DNA of 64,000 nt from Siderastrea siderea (lineage: Eukaryota; Cnidaria; Anthozoa; Scleractinia; Rhizangiidae), in assembly GCA_964030785.1 (NCBI GenBank), contig OZ034970.1, positions 38,243,901 to 38,307,900 of the forward strand, given 5' to 3'. Of this stretch, positions 25,970 to 35,134 are shown piece after piece (the stretch's first letter is position 1; each line of letters starts with the position of its first letter). Made by a program: the position numbers and the translations under genes. The notes beneath the pieces are model-generated. The model had not been told where the DNA came from. It saw nothing but the letters and a program-made list of their open reading frames with translations, and did no database searches.

Positions 25970-26225
25970 TTTTTCCCTAACCAACTGACATAAGTCAACA
26001 CGACTGAACTCAAAGCTAGGAGTGACGCCCTGGGGCCTCGCTTGACTTATATACCCAGATCCGTGCAATGCACCATGGTCTATCTAAGGAGGGGGGAGGG
26101 GGGTCCCCCCACCTCTTCCCCTCTCAAAGCATGATGGGTCTTTCTCTCATTGGCCCATTCCCTCCCGCGTGACCCTTTTGTTTCTCTATAAAAAAACCCC
26201 TGTCCCATTCCATCTTTCACACTCA
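25970..26225. promoter_or_regulatory. Second divergent early promoter with the shared 49-bp module
   Basis: The minus-strand TATATAA (about 26046-26052) and plus-strand CTATAAAAAA (about 26183-26192) face outward. The module 26065-26113 matches 11120-11168 (reverse) at 46 of 49 positions. An ATTGG (inverted CCAAT) follows at about 26149. The layout mirrors the promoter at 11036-11225. Confidence 0.75.
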
Positions 26226-26423
26226 ATGGATGATCCAGTCCTCAGTCCAGAAGCCCAACAAGTGATTGATCGTCTCCGAGCCTTGTTGTCTCGACTCGAA
26301 AAAGACTTGGAAGAGATCCGCTTCAAAGCTTCTTATTTTGAACTGCTTCGTCTTCATAGTCAAAAACATCTCAGTCGGAACGAATTGTGTTTATTAACCT
26401 TGAAACACTTCTACCAGTGGTGA
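26226..26423 (+). CDS. Small helical protein, sister 1
   Basis: The 65-residue protein starts at the ATG at 26226, 34 bp after the TATA box; an upstream in-frame ATG at 26169 precedes the TATA box and is rejected. LSPEAQQVIDRLRALLSRL, then ELLRLHSQKHLSRNELCLL match the next protein in order and spacing. Function is unknown; two short helices suggest a protein-binding adaptor. Its stop (TGA) directly abuts the next ATG. Confidence 0.62.
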   Translation: MDDPVLSPEAQQVIDRLRALLSRLEKDLEEIRFKASYFELLRLHSQKHLSRNELCLLTLKHFYQW

Positions 26424-26657
26424 ATGGGTGACAAAGCCAAGCCTAAAGCCGACAAGATCAGTCCTGACAAGATCAGTCCTGAAGCCGTGCAAATCATAGA
26501 ACGTTTGGGAGAGATCCGAAAACAAATCCTCGACCTGGTCCAACCCTTGCGTTACCAACTCACTTTTCAAGAACTGTGCCGACTCCGAAAAGAAGGGATC
26601 ATCACCTCCACCGAGTTTCAACTCTTGATCAATCCACTCTTTGATCCTTTCGCCTGA
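26424..26657 (+). CDS. Small helical protein, sister 2
   Basis: The 77-residue protein begins MGDKAKPK and contains a duplicated DKISP. ISPEAVQIIERLGEI and FQELCRLRKEGIITSTEFQLL align with sister 1, so the pair arose by duplication. It follows the upstream stop with zero spacing, and its own stop overlaps the next start (TGATG). This layout favours termination-reinitiation on one mRNA. Confidence 0.62.
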   Translation: MGDKAKPKADKISPDKISPEAVQIIERLGEIRKQILDLVQPLRYQLTFQELCRLRKEGIITSTEFQLLINPLFDPFA

Positions 26658-27046
26658 TGGCTCAACCCAACCCATGTGTGATCTGTTTGACACCTCTCGC
26701 CAATTATACCACGTTGAGGTGTTGTGGTCAACCTTGTCATGTCGCCTGTGCCAACCAACAGAACGGTCAGACCCACCTATGCCCTAGCTGCCACGTTCCT
26801 CTTACCGTCTTTGAAGTCCTCCATGAAGACTGGAAAGAAGACCCGGAGTTTGTCCAGCATGTCAAGGACGATTGGAAAGACAACCCTATATGGTATGGCA
26901 TTTGTTATGACAACGAACACGGCCTGGAAGGATTCTGGGGTGAACTCCGAGATCCCTATGAGGGTAACCGCAAAACCCTCTACTTTCTGGGTCGCACCAA
27001 AAGCCTAGCCATTGGACGCATGAAAACCTGTATCAGCTTCTCGTAA
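26657..27046 (+). CDS. RING-finger-like protein
   Basis: The 129-residue protein has a RING-type zinc site at the N-terminus: C7xxC10, C22/C23, C27-H28, C31, then C42xxC45 (CVIC...CHVAC...CPSC). The remaining 80 residues are rich in Trp, Asp and Glu (DWKEDPEF, DDWKDNPIWYG) and match nothing I recognise. RING proteins of viruses are usually E3 ubiquitin ligases aimed at host factors. It is the third gene of the plus-strand operon, joined by TGATG overlap. A plus-strand AATAAA lies at 27104-27109. Confidence 0.68.
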   Translation: MAQPNPCVICLTPLANYTTLRCCGQPCHVACANQQNGQTHLCPSCHVPLTVFEVLHEDWKEDPEFVQHVKDDWKDNPIWYGICYDNEHGLEGFWGELRDPYEGNRKTLYFLGRTKSLAIGRMKTCISFS

Positions 27047-27103
27047 AAACCCATGTTTGGACTCGTTTTTTTTTCTACTTATTGTCAAACAATACGAAGG
27101 ATC

Positions 27104-27146
27104 AATAAAAGATGTTCCATGACACTTTGTTGTTGTGATCTTTATT
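27104..27146. terminator. Converging polyadenylation signals
   Basis: Plus-strand AATAAA at 27104-27109 follows the RING gene; minus-strand AATAAA (27141-27146 in reverse) follows the gene at 27161. The plus-strand signal is in sense with the host gene whose intron this is, so it could truncate host transcripts. Confidence 0.7.
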
Positions 27147-27160
27147 GATTCTCTACACAA

Positions 27161-28213
27161 TCATGTTCGTTGACTTTTTCTGGAAAGTTCAAGGGTAATG
27201 ATGGTTCTGCCTTGTTTGAAAGGAGCCGGTTGTCCATTGGATGTTTGAATGTCCATCTCAATACTGTCAAAGATGGTTTTGCGAAGAGGAAAATACATCC
27301 GTTGCGTCGTATCAAATTGATGATCGGTATTGCCAGCATCCAAGGTACGTAAAAATCCTTTTTCTTGAGTTCCCACAATGCTCTGTGACACCAGATCCGT
27401 GTAAATCATCAATTGTTGTTGCCCTTGTTGGGGTTTGACCGTTTGCGTACTGGGAAATACTTGTCGACTGAGATTCGGACCCAAGAACAAATAATAATTG
27501 AAATCGGGGTGGGTAAAACTGACGGACACATGACCATAAGGTGGATATTTGTTGGCAGGACCGGTGGTTACTGTCCATTTGTGTCGATCGTCGTAATCCA
27601 CGATATGTTTCACCAGATAATTTTTTTCTTCCACAATTCGTTGCGTTGGCGTTCCATCTTTCACCAGGCCCATCAAGCCGGCCAATTTCCATTCCATTTC
27701 AAATTGCATGTTGGCTGGTATGAGTACATACAACGAATCTAATTCGGGGGCGATGCTTGTATTGGTGATTTTCACGTAGGGTTGAGCCAGGTTGAGAGCA
27801 GCTAGTTGTTGTCGTTTCGCTTGATCGTCCACGTCCATTTTGGCTATATCCATCATGACTTCCATGTGTTGTTTTTCCATTTCGTACGCGATGGCAATCC
27901 ATGCTTCTTTCAAATTGTAGTAATACCCTGGGGGTAAATGGATTTGTTTAGTCACTTGAATGGGAGCCGTTCCATCCGCACGTTTTGGTATGTATCTAAT
28001 ATCTGTTTTCATCCAATGTTTTTGACTATCTTCTTGCGTCCAATTCTGCTTGGTTTGATCTTCCAATTGTTGATTAAACCCCGGGTGTGAGATATGAACC
28101 AAGGCCGCTTCCCAATCATCTTCCACCAAATAATATAAATGAGGAAGTATGGCCGTAAATTTTTGACCCGTGCCTTGTGCTTGATCACTGATCAGGGTGA
28201 TGTAAAAACTCAT
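27161..28213 (-). CDS. Virion surface protein, divergent paralogue 3
   Basis: The start is at the ATG at 28213 (MSFYITLISD); a longer reading runs into the terminal repeat. The 350-residue protein shares the SFYITL start, the C-terminal MIYTDLVSQSIVG, PLRKTIFDSIEMDIQ and TIITLELSR pattern with the two minor-capsid candidates, but is clearly diverged. A GGTATAAAAAGGC box (28242-28250) sits between its start and the right terminal repeat. Its position apart from the virion block, next to the terminus, suggests separate regulation, perhaps a receptor-binding version of the family. Confidence 0.62.
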   Translation of the reverse strand: MSFYITLISDQAQGTGQKFTAILPHLYYLVEDDWEAALVHISHPGFNQQLEDQTKQNWTQEDSQKHWMKTDIRYIPKRADGTAPIQVTKQIHLPPGYYYNLKEAWIAIAYEMEKQHMEVMMDIAKMDVDDQAKRQQLAALNLAQPYVKITNTSIAPELDSLYVLIPANMQFEMEWKLAGLMGLVKDGTPTQRIVEEKNYLVKHIVDYDDRHKWTVTTGPANKYPPYGHVSVSFTHPDFNYYLFLGPNLSRQVFPSTQTVKPQQGQQQLMIYTDLVSQSIVGTQEKGFLRTLDAGNTDHQFDTTQRMYFPLRKTIFDSIEMDIQTSNGQPAPFKQGRTIITLELSRKSQRT

Positions 28214-28241
28214 GGTGACAATCCTAACCCCTTGTGGTTGC

Positions 28242-28250
28242 CTTTTTATA
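28242..28250 (-). promoter_or_regulatory. Late-type TATA box (TATAAAAAGG)
   Basis: On the minus strand GGTATAAAAAGGC lies 30-37 bp before the ATG at 28213. The same string precedes the zf-GRF gene (24248-24257), and variants precede most other leftward genes (14543, 16127, 16815, 18921, 19487, 19716). Confidence 0.65.
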
Positions 28251-28253
28251 CCT

Positions 28254-28685
28254 ACCCCCGCTGCTCGAATTGGACTTTGGACTTTGAGCCCGCGTTTTCT
28301 CAGCGGTTTGACTTCCCCTTGAGCCCACGATCCTTTTTTCAAACTGCTCAGCGGTTTCCCATTCAAAAACACGTGACTTCCGGTTGTATGAGTCCACGAT
28401 CCCTTTTTCCCCACTGGTCAGCGGTTTCCCATTCAAAAACACGTGACTTCCGGTTGTATGAGCCCACGATCCCTTTTTCCCCACTGGTCAGCGGTTTCCC
28501 ATTCAAAAACACGTCACTTCCGGTTCCCATGATGTCACTTCCGGTCATGTGACTTCCCCTTGAGCCCACGATTCTATTGGCCCCAGGTTTCCCGTTCCCA
28601 TGACAACTCCTCGACCAATCAGAAGCCAAAACCTCTCGACCAATCAGAAGCCTCCATTTGTGCCATACGAGCCTACATTACTACT
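28254..28685 (-). repeat. Right terminal inverted repeat of the Polinton
   Basis: The 432 bp are inverted relative to 6052-6483 and end ...ATTACTACT, the expected ACT-3' Polinton end. It carries the same 70-bp tandem units, CCAAT boxes and CCGGAAGT sites. Two substitutions separate the two copies. Confidence 0.93.
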
Positions 28686-28691
28686 CGCGGG
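28686..28691. repeat. Target site duplication of the Polinton, right copy
   Basis: CGCGGG is identical to 6046-6051. Confidence 0.93.
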
Positions 28692-28904
28692 CTCAAGCAT
28701 TTAGCTGGCTTACTTCTGTCACTAGTCTCCAGTCCAAACGGGACAAAAGTCCAGCTTTGTACAAACTTCGTCAATGAACGAAGACAAAATAACCGTTCTT
28801 TTTGATATGGGCTGAATGAAAAAGCTTGTGGTTAAACAACAATGTATGGAAAGTGACCAAAGGTGCGACGAATTTTAATCGATCGATCAGCGATCAGTTC
28901 TCAT

Positions 28905-29669
28905 TTAGCCTTGCGATCGGATCACCACAAAAACGTTGCTGTTGAATGTGCAGCCTTCGAACTTGTCAATATGCGCTCCGGCAAAAATTGCCTGAGGCTG
29001 GATTTGTTGGACTGTGAAGACATTTTGATGTGTTGTAGTGGAAGCACTGACTTGGTTTTCTTCGGACTGAGCGGATGTACCTGGCCCACGATTCAAGACA
29101 GGAGACATTTATCGCTGTCGCTTCAGAGATGCTGACTGTAGCTGTCGAGGGTTTTCAAATTTTTATCACCGCTAAGCTGTGCAACGAATTTTGGCTGAAC
29201 GTCTGCTTCGAGGAGTCGTCCAACACTGGTCCTCCTAACGGAGTGATTAGAAACCTTCTTCTTGTTTTTGTCATCGAGTTTGGCTTAATGTATACACGGT
29301 TCGTACTCGGTGTCATCTTGTTTTGCGAACGGAGATGAAAATTTTGGACAAAAGAAGGACGAGCTCTTTGGCAGGTATGTTTACAATTGCTCTAGACTCT
29401 TTCAGTAACTCACAGAATTTCGTCCATGCGTTTAAGTCGCTCTTAGTTTTGTACTGAGTGTTTCTGGATTTCTGTGCTTGCAAAAGCTTCTCAATTTCGA
29501 CTTCATCTTCGCGCGTAGCTTCCTCGGCTGAACTCAAATTTGCCAACGTTTGCTCATTCTCTTTACTTGCTAAATTTCCTCGCTGTCTACTGGTTCTTCC
29601 ATTTAGTATTACTAACAGGAACAAGCCAATTTGTTTGTACCTTTTTGTTTGTAACGTTTTTGAAGGCAA
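28905..29669 (-). pseudogene. Broken Crypton/KIAA1958-like tyrosine recombinase
   Basis: On the minus strand an N-terminal piece (29313-29669) has the NTQYKTKSDLNAWTKF and NIPAKELVLLL pattern typical of coral KIAA1958/ZMYM-like recombinases. A second frame (about 29120-29290) shows the C-terminal catalytic region HSVRRTSVGRLL...LSGDKNLKTLDSYS, with H-x-x-R and the putative Tyr nucleophile, and Asp where a His is common. A tail at 28905-29108 carries FEGCTFNSNV. The central catalytic part is missing and frames shift, so it is dead. It lies in gene A intron 5. Confidence 0.6.
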
Positions 29670-30742
29670 ATGTTAGAACAACATCGGTCTAGATGCCGGT
29701 CTAGATGGGAAAATCTAGACCGCGGTCAATATCGATTTTAGCCAATCAAATTCTTCTATTTGGTTGCTTCCAGTCCTTTTGAGACACGGCCATATAATAA
29801 TACTGTCTATAGCCTTTCTGCTGGTGCATATAAAGACCTTTGACAATAAAAGCCGCCATCTTTCATTAACTGGAAATGGGACAAACACAGGACGAAATAC
29901 AGTGTCGGTACGGAAAAAACAGAAATTCATTGTCAAGTTATTTCCGTAAAATTTTAAATTTGCACAAATTATAAATTGGATACTTGAGATACCTGTTAGA
30001 AGAATATTCTCTAGAAGTGTTGGAATGTAGCTAAGCTAGAAAGCGTGTAATGGTGTTTTTGGTGCTCCATACGTTTGTTCGTAAAACCTTATTGTAAAAG
30101 ACCGGCCGCGGGAAAAATTTAAAATCAAAAGTATGGAAATTAGAACGTTATTATTTGCCTTCTAGTCTAGTTAAGTATGGAAATTATTTCACTTTGGATT
30201 TCGGTTTTTTCTCAAACAAACATTGTACTATGCATCGAGTCCACTTTATAAATAATATCATCATACACGTTTGATTACTTGATATTGAGAAGTTACCCTC
30301 GTATAATAAGAGACAGGAAAACTAAACCTGGAATGATGTCAAGACTGCTATTGACACACAAAACGTTTTTTTTTTCTTGCAGAACGTTTAAGTAATGACT
30401 TCTCCCTACGCCTTATTTATACTACTCAGTTCTCACTTATCTCTTTTATTAGAAGTTACTTATCTTTTTAATTAGAAGTTTTTTTTTACTAGAAGTTACA
30501 AAATAATTAATGAATTAAGATTCATTCCGTCATGCTTAAATTTACGCAATAATTTATTATTAATTCAGACTGATGTAACATAATTCTCACCTCCTTATTA
30601 CATTATTATTTCTTTCTGTTGAGTTGTATGCTTTTGCAATACTGTAATACTGTTGTTGTTGTTGTTGTTGTTTCCGTTGCGACGTTATCAGTAGAGGCAA
30701 ACTATGTGTAACATCTATTTTTGTGTTTTCAATCCTTTAAAG
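29670..30742. other. Right part of gene A intron 5
   Basis: The sequence is AT-rich. A GTT microsatellite occupies about 30653-30671 and a duplicated 'TTAGAAGTT' patch lies near 30450-30490. No gene is recognised. A usable pyrimidine-poor acceptor (TTTAAAG) ends it at 30742. Confidence 0.45.
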
Positions 30743-31258
30743 CAAACCTTTCACTACGATTCCAGTATTTGGAGCAACAAAGAAACCGTCAACCTTGCAG
30801 GAGGGAAGACTGGATTTGACACACAGGAAACCAAGCTACCGACCTACTGGAACACATCCTTCTCCAAGATCTGCCTCGGTATGAAGATTGGCCAACAGAT
30901 CAATTTTGTTGTCATAAATAAGCAAGCTGATTCCCTGCACTCACTGATCGCCGATGGGCAATACCGCGCCACCTCACTGGGTCGTAACACGTGGAAGACG
31001 CTGATTGGGTCTGCCGCATCTTTGCAGTTGAACTGTAACAGGGAAGGATTCAACGCATGGGGTGGTGGTAGTCGATTTTCTAAAGCCAGAATTGGTATCC
31101 TTGGTAATGGTGAAAACGACTGCATCTCCTGTGACTCCAGAATCGGACTCGGCACTGGAGGAGTCAGTGATGACTCCAACACGTGTGGAAACGAGGTTTT
31201 CGGGGGAGATAATGGCGACGCGCACATCAAGGCAATAGGTTATATTCTGGTACAGTGA
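30743..31258 (+). CDS. USOMP5-like gene A, last exon
   Basis: This 171-residue exon is the conserved C-terminal domain: [58 protein letters not shown] and a C-terminal [10 protein letters not shown]. It is open throughout and about 85% alike to the gene B exon at 47332 by eye. It enters in phase 0, matching exon 5 at 4570, so gene A could still be spliced across the 26-kb intron that holds the Polinton. The family is known from coral skeleton and mucus-secreted proteins; function is unknown. Confidence 0.82.
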   Translation, partial: QTFHYDSSIWSNKETVNLAGGKTGFDTQETKLPTYWNTSFSKICLGMKIGQQINFVVINKQADSLHSLIADGQYRATSLGRNTWKTLIGSAASLQLNCNREGFNAWGGGSRFSKARIGILGNGENDCISCDSRIGLGTGGVSDDSNTCGNEVFGGDNGDAHIKAIGYILVQ

Positions 31259-32640
31259 GAAGTAACTGCTGAAAATGAGAAGCCAGCACCTTAATATTAT
31301 CATATCCATATGTTAGAAACATGATCACCAGGATCAAAATATGTATTTGTTGTTATATTTTCCACATCTTTGAACCGTTGAAGACAAGTAGGTAGCTTAA
31401 GCACTGCCAAAGAGGACAGCAAGAAAAACGTCACTTCAAAACTTATATCCATGATTATTTCAACTTGTTCAACCTGCACAATGTGACGGAGTCATTGAGG
31501 AACTGAACTGTTTGTAGGGACCAAGCCTTTTTTATTGTCGTTCTCAATGCTGTCGTTGTCGCATGCTTGCCCAAACCTGTCTTAACTCGGCCTCTTTACA
31601 CAGAGTGACGCTTAGTTGAAGGCGGGTAGGTGAGTATGTCGGTAATAAATCATTCAGACAGGCAGGCAGTCAGTAAGCATGTAAGTATGTAAGCCGCAGT
31701 AAGTCAATAAGTACATAACCACCTACATATGTAAAACCTTCACGTAAGAGTCAATATTGAGTTAACTTTACCAAAAATAGAAACGCAAGGTGTACATATG
31801 TCACTGCTTTTCAGTTACGCAGTGATAGCAGACAGCCTAAAATAATTTTTTTTTTGGCCAGAATCACGTTGAAGGAGGGTAGGTTAGTATGTCAGTCAGT
31901 CATTCAGAGAGGCAGGTAGGCAGGCAGTGAGTCAATAAGCAAGTAAATAATTCTAAGTAAGCCGGAGTAAGTCAATAAGTACTTAAGTACCTGGCAAATG
32001 TAAAACCTTCACATAAGAGTCAATAGTCAGTTAACTTTTCAAAAACTAGAAACACAAGGTGTACATAGGTCACTGCTTTTCTGTTACACAGTGATAGGAG
32101 ACAGCTTAAGATCATTTTTTTTGCCAGAATTGCGTTTTGTGTTTGATTTGATTTGTTAAATTCCTTTAAACACCGTGAAGTGTTTTAACTTTCCCCGTTA
32201 GCAGAGATAAATGTTTTTATAGGTCAGTGTCACATGTGATTGACATGATATTTAAAGGACCATTGTAATATTTCAGTTTTTCATGAGACCTTTTTCTAAT
32301 CAAACACCTAGCTACATAAACGGGTATATCAGTACTCTGTCAGCTTCATGGTCATCCCGTGTTCTCCGCGGGAAAAAGTAGCTCGATTTAATGTCATTGT
32401 AGATGCAAAAAAATCAAATTAATCAGAATTTTTTCTGTAAATTATAACTTACATAACAAATGTTCTATGCACCAAATAAAGCTGATAAAAATTTTGATTT
32501 ACCTTGTTGTTTGTTGTTTTCTTTCGTTTCTCCATTATTTACATTATGTTTTTTTTAACATTAATATAAGAAATAATCATATATTTGAACTGCTAGTAAA
32601 GATAGAATCATATGCAGACCATAGTAGTGAAGATGTTTCA
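31259..32640. other. Gene A 3' region, tandemly duplicated and shared with gene B
   Basis: After the stop, 31259-31330 matches 47851-47930. A block of about 280 bp (CACAGAGTGACGCTTA, CAGGCAGGCAGTCAGTAAG core) is present twice here (about 31600-31840 and 31855-32110) and once at 51440-51690. The match continues to an AATAAA at about 32475 (counterpart about 51788), a candidate distal poly(A) signal. No other gene is seen. Confidence 0.6.
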
Positions 32641-32775
32641 ACTTAAGCAGTTGAAAAGAAGAAACCCGAAAAAAATTCAGGCTTGAACGAGAATCGACCC
32701 TTGACCTCTGCGATACCGGTGCAGCGCTCTAACCAACTGAGCTATCAAGCCAACTGGGAGCTGGTCAATTCAAAT
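32640..32775 (-). repeat. tRNA-derived SINE copy 1 (degenerate)
   Basis: On the minus strand it has an A-box-like TAGCTCAGTTGG and a weakened B box (GGGTCGATTCTC) around CGGTATCGCAGAGGTC. It is followed by a GCCTGAA/TTTCGGG tail that matches copy 2 at 42220. The cloverleaf is imperfect, so it is not a working tRNA. Confidence 0.7.
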
Positions 32776-32999
32776 TCGCAGTGACTCTCTTTATTTATCA
32801 TAGTTCAAGGACGTTCAAAGGCCATAACCAATAAAATTCGCGACATTTTTTTGGAAGCACCACAACCGTGCAGAATCCTTTGTTTTTGGTTCAGACACAA
32901 TGGCTGAACAACGTTGCAGAAACATTTCCATTGGTTAGTAGAAATGTAAAACTTATAATGTTCAAAATCAAAAATAGCTGTGTTTGTTGACGCTACATG

Positions 33000-33420
33000 G
33001 GTGCATTTCTGGTTACGTTCATGAGCAATTTCATAGATGAGATCATGTGTAAGTTTATGGGTGAGTTCTTGGGCGAATTCATTGGTTGGTTTATCCGGTG
33101 AGTGCATTGTCGAGTTAATAGGTGAGTTTATGGATGAGTTTACTTCATGGTAAATGCCTGGGTGGATTCATTCATGCGTTCATGGGTGGGTTCATGGGTG
33201 AATTTTGGGTCTTGAAGTTTACGAGTGAGTTTGTGTGTCATTTTATGGGTGAGTTCGTAGATGCATTTGTTGTGGAGTTCATGGGTGAGTTTGTGGATGA
33301 GTTCATAGCAGAATTCATGGTGAATTCAAGGCTGAGTTTATGGGTGAGTTTATGGGGGGATGGGTGAGTTCGTGGGTGCGTTCGTGGGTACGTTAATGGG
33401 TGAGTTCGTACGTGGTTGAG
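33000..33420. repeat. 12-bp minisatellite (GGGTGAGTTCAT)n
   Basis: Degenerate copies of a 12-bp unit with the core GGTGAGTTCATG run through this region and resume briefly at 34300-34330. The open frames over it, on both strands, are products of the repeat and not genes. Confidence 0.75.
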
Positions 33421-33709
33421 CATAGTTAATAAAAGAATCTGGTTATGAAGCTCAAATAAGTCCTTTGTTTTATGTTTTTGTTACCGTTTTTAGCCTTGAC
33501 GGTGCACAAACAACAATAGGTTTTGAATTTTGCATGAGCAACTAACCAATAAGAATGTCACTGTTAAGTTATTCAGCCATAGTGTGCGAACGCAAAACAA
33601 AAGATTGTGCACTGTCGTAGTACTTTCAACGTAAATTGCAGCACCTTTGTTAAGGCCTTTGAAACATGCAAAGTTTCATAACCAGTCCCTCGAGTAACTA
33701 TGGGTTGAG

Positions 33710-34297
33710 TTAACCCTATTTCGCCTGGGCTTTTTTGGAGTTTCTGAGCCTGGGGATCTCGCCTACAGATCTCGAAAAGTATTAACGCTTTTGTGATGAA
33801 ACTTGGCAAGTTTTTAGTACGTCATTAACTTAACAGATTGGTGTTATGACGTGTCATGACGTCCTAATGGCGTCACAAAGCAGCCATTTTATATTTGAGG
33901 CCGCCATCTTGGATCCCGAGCCTGCAGTCATAACGTTGACAAGGACAACATTGCAAAATATATGAATTTGTTCTAAGAAACATACTTAATCAAAACAAGC
34001 ACGAAAAAGCAAAGGGTTATCTTTTTCTTACAAACGAAGGGTAAAAAAAAACTGAAAAAAAGACTGAAAAACGACAGAAAATAGTCAAAATACACTCCTG
34101 AATAGACGGTTGCTATGGAAACGTCAATCATAACAGACACGTCATTGACACAGAAAAATTTTCTCTGATAAACTTTAGGAAAGGTCACGAGATTTGGTGA
34201 TTAGTCGGCTAGCCGTTTAAAAGTTATAGTTCGTTAAAGTCAGCGCGGGCACAATGTGCCCCCCCCCCCCCTCCACCCCCAGGCTAAATAGGGTTAA
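33710..34297. mobile_element. piggyBac-like MITE, 588 bp
   Basis: It is bounded by TTAA on both sides and begins CCCTATTTCGCCTGGG, ending in the inverted CCCAGGCTAAATAGGG (one mismatch). TTAA duplications with CCCT-type ends are the piggyBac signature. No transposase is encoded. A poly-C run lies just inside the right end. Confidence 0.72.
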
Positions 34298-34958
34298 TGG
34301 ATGAGTGTATGGGTGAGTTCATGGCTGCATTCAAATACTGAGTATAGTGATTACCTCACTATATAATAGTGATTCCGCCCAAACCATCCAGGTGGTGTCC
34401 GACTAATATAGCAAAAGAACAAAGGCCTGGCGATTGACCAATACCAAACGAGTGGCGTCACAGACCAAGGACCAATAGGAGCTAAGCACGTGAAAGCTTG
34501 TGATGTTTTTTGATTATGCAAAATACGTAACTGGAAAATAATTATTTTAGAATACTTCTCATGCAAATTTTTAACTTGACACAAAAAATTTATGCTAGTT
34601 GACGATTATCCGTTAGAACGAAAATTTTGCACATTCTGTTGCAAAATAAAATGTTAGTATGCGATATTCGTTACATGCAAAGCCGTCAACTTGTATTGCA
34701 TTTCTAAACCGAAATGTTTATCAAAATAGTCGTGTAAAGCACTCAGTTGCTCCAATTTGTAATATAATAAGCTGAGTTTACGTTTTGACTCTTGATAAAA
34801 AGCTGACAATTGACAAGCTGTTCATTAACTTGTCGCGTTTGTCTTTGCAAATGCATTTGGTGAGCCTAATGTATTAAAATGGATGGGATTTTCGATCTTT
34901 GTGTTCAGACCACTTGTTCAAGCCCGTTAGTGTAAATATTCTCTTTAGTCGAATTTGT
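34298..34958. other. Intergenic DNA before the gypsy element
   Basis: AT-rich; short minisatellite remnant at the start; no gene or named repeat recognised. Confidence 0.4.
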
Positions 34959-34963
34959 AGGAC

Positions 34964-35118
34964 TGTAGTGTCCAGCGGACACACGCAAAACACATCCGGG
35001 ACACTTGAGTTAGCGCGCGAAGGAGTGTAGAGCGAGTGTGAAGTTGACTTCGTGTCGGGCGGATTGTCAATAAAGTTTCTATGTATTTTATGGCCTTGGT
35101 GGCGGTTACTACACTACA
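34964..35118 (+). repeat. Left LTR
   Basis: 155 bp, TGTAGTGTCC...ACACTACA, identical to the right LTR. It contains AATAAA (about 35070) as poly(A) signal. Confidence 0.95.
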
Positions 35119-35120
35119 AA

Positions 35121-35134
35121 TTGGCGACGAGGAT
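35121..35134 (+). promoter_or_regulatory. Primer binding site
   Basis: TGGCGACGAGGATG starts 2 nt after the LTR. By memory of the tRNA-Ser(GCT) acceptor end it is complementary to it. It overlaps the gag ATG by two bases. Confidence 0.7.

Larger units (their letters stand above)
6052..28685. mobile_element. Complete Polinton/Maverick (adintovirus-like) insertion, 22.6 kb
   Basis: The element has AGT/ACT termini, 432-bp inverted repeats with two mismatches and a perfect 6-bp target duplication. It encodes the Polinton hallmark set: protein-primed PolB, retroviral-type integrase with chromodomain, major capsid protein, minor-capsid candidates, adenain-like protease and A32/FtsK-type ATPase, plus a PLA2 and several accessory genes. 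Such elements behave both as transposons and as integrated viruses. Near-identical repeats argue for a recent insertion. Two coding lesions (around 12950 and at 15798) suggest that this copy may not be fully functional. It sits inside a host intron, and most of its genes run antisense to the host gene. Confidence 0.95.

Noticed and set aside
28214..28414. N-terminal extension of the 27161 gene through the terminal repeat
   Set aside because: It would translate across a TATA box and the repeat's tandem units; the ATG at 28213 starts the conserved SFYITL segment.
33122..33423. Repetitive ORFs on both strands (FMGEFV and THPRTHP patterns)
   Set aside because: They translate the 12-bp minisatellite and have no independent coding signs.
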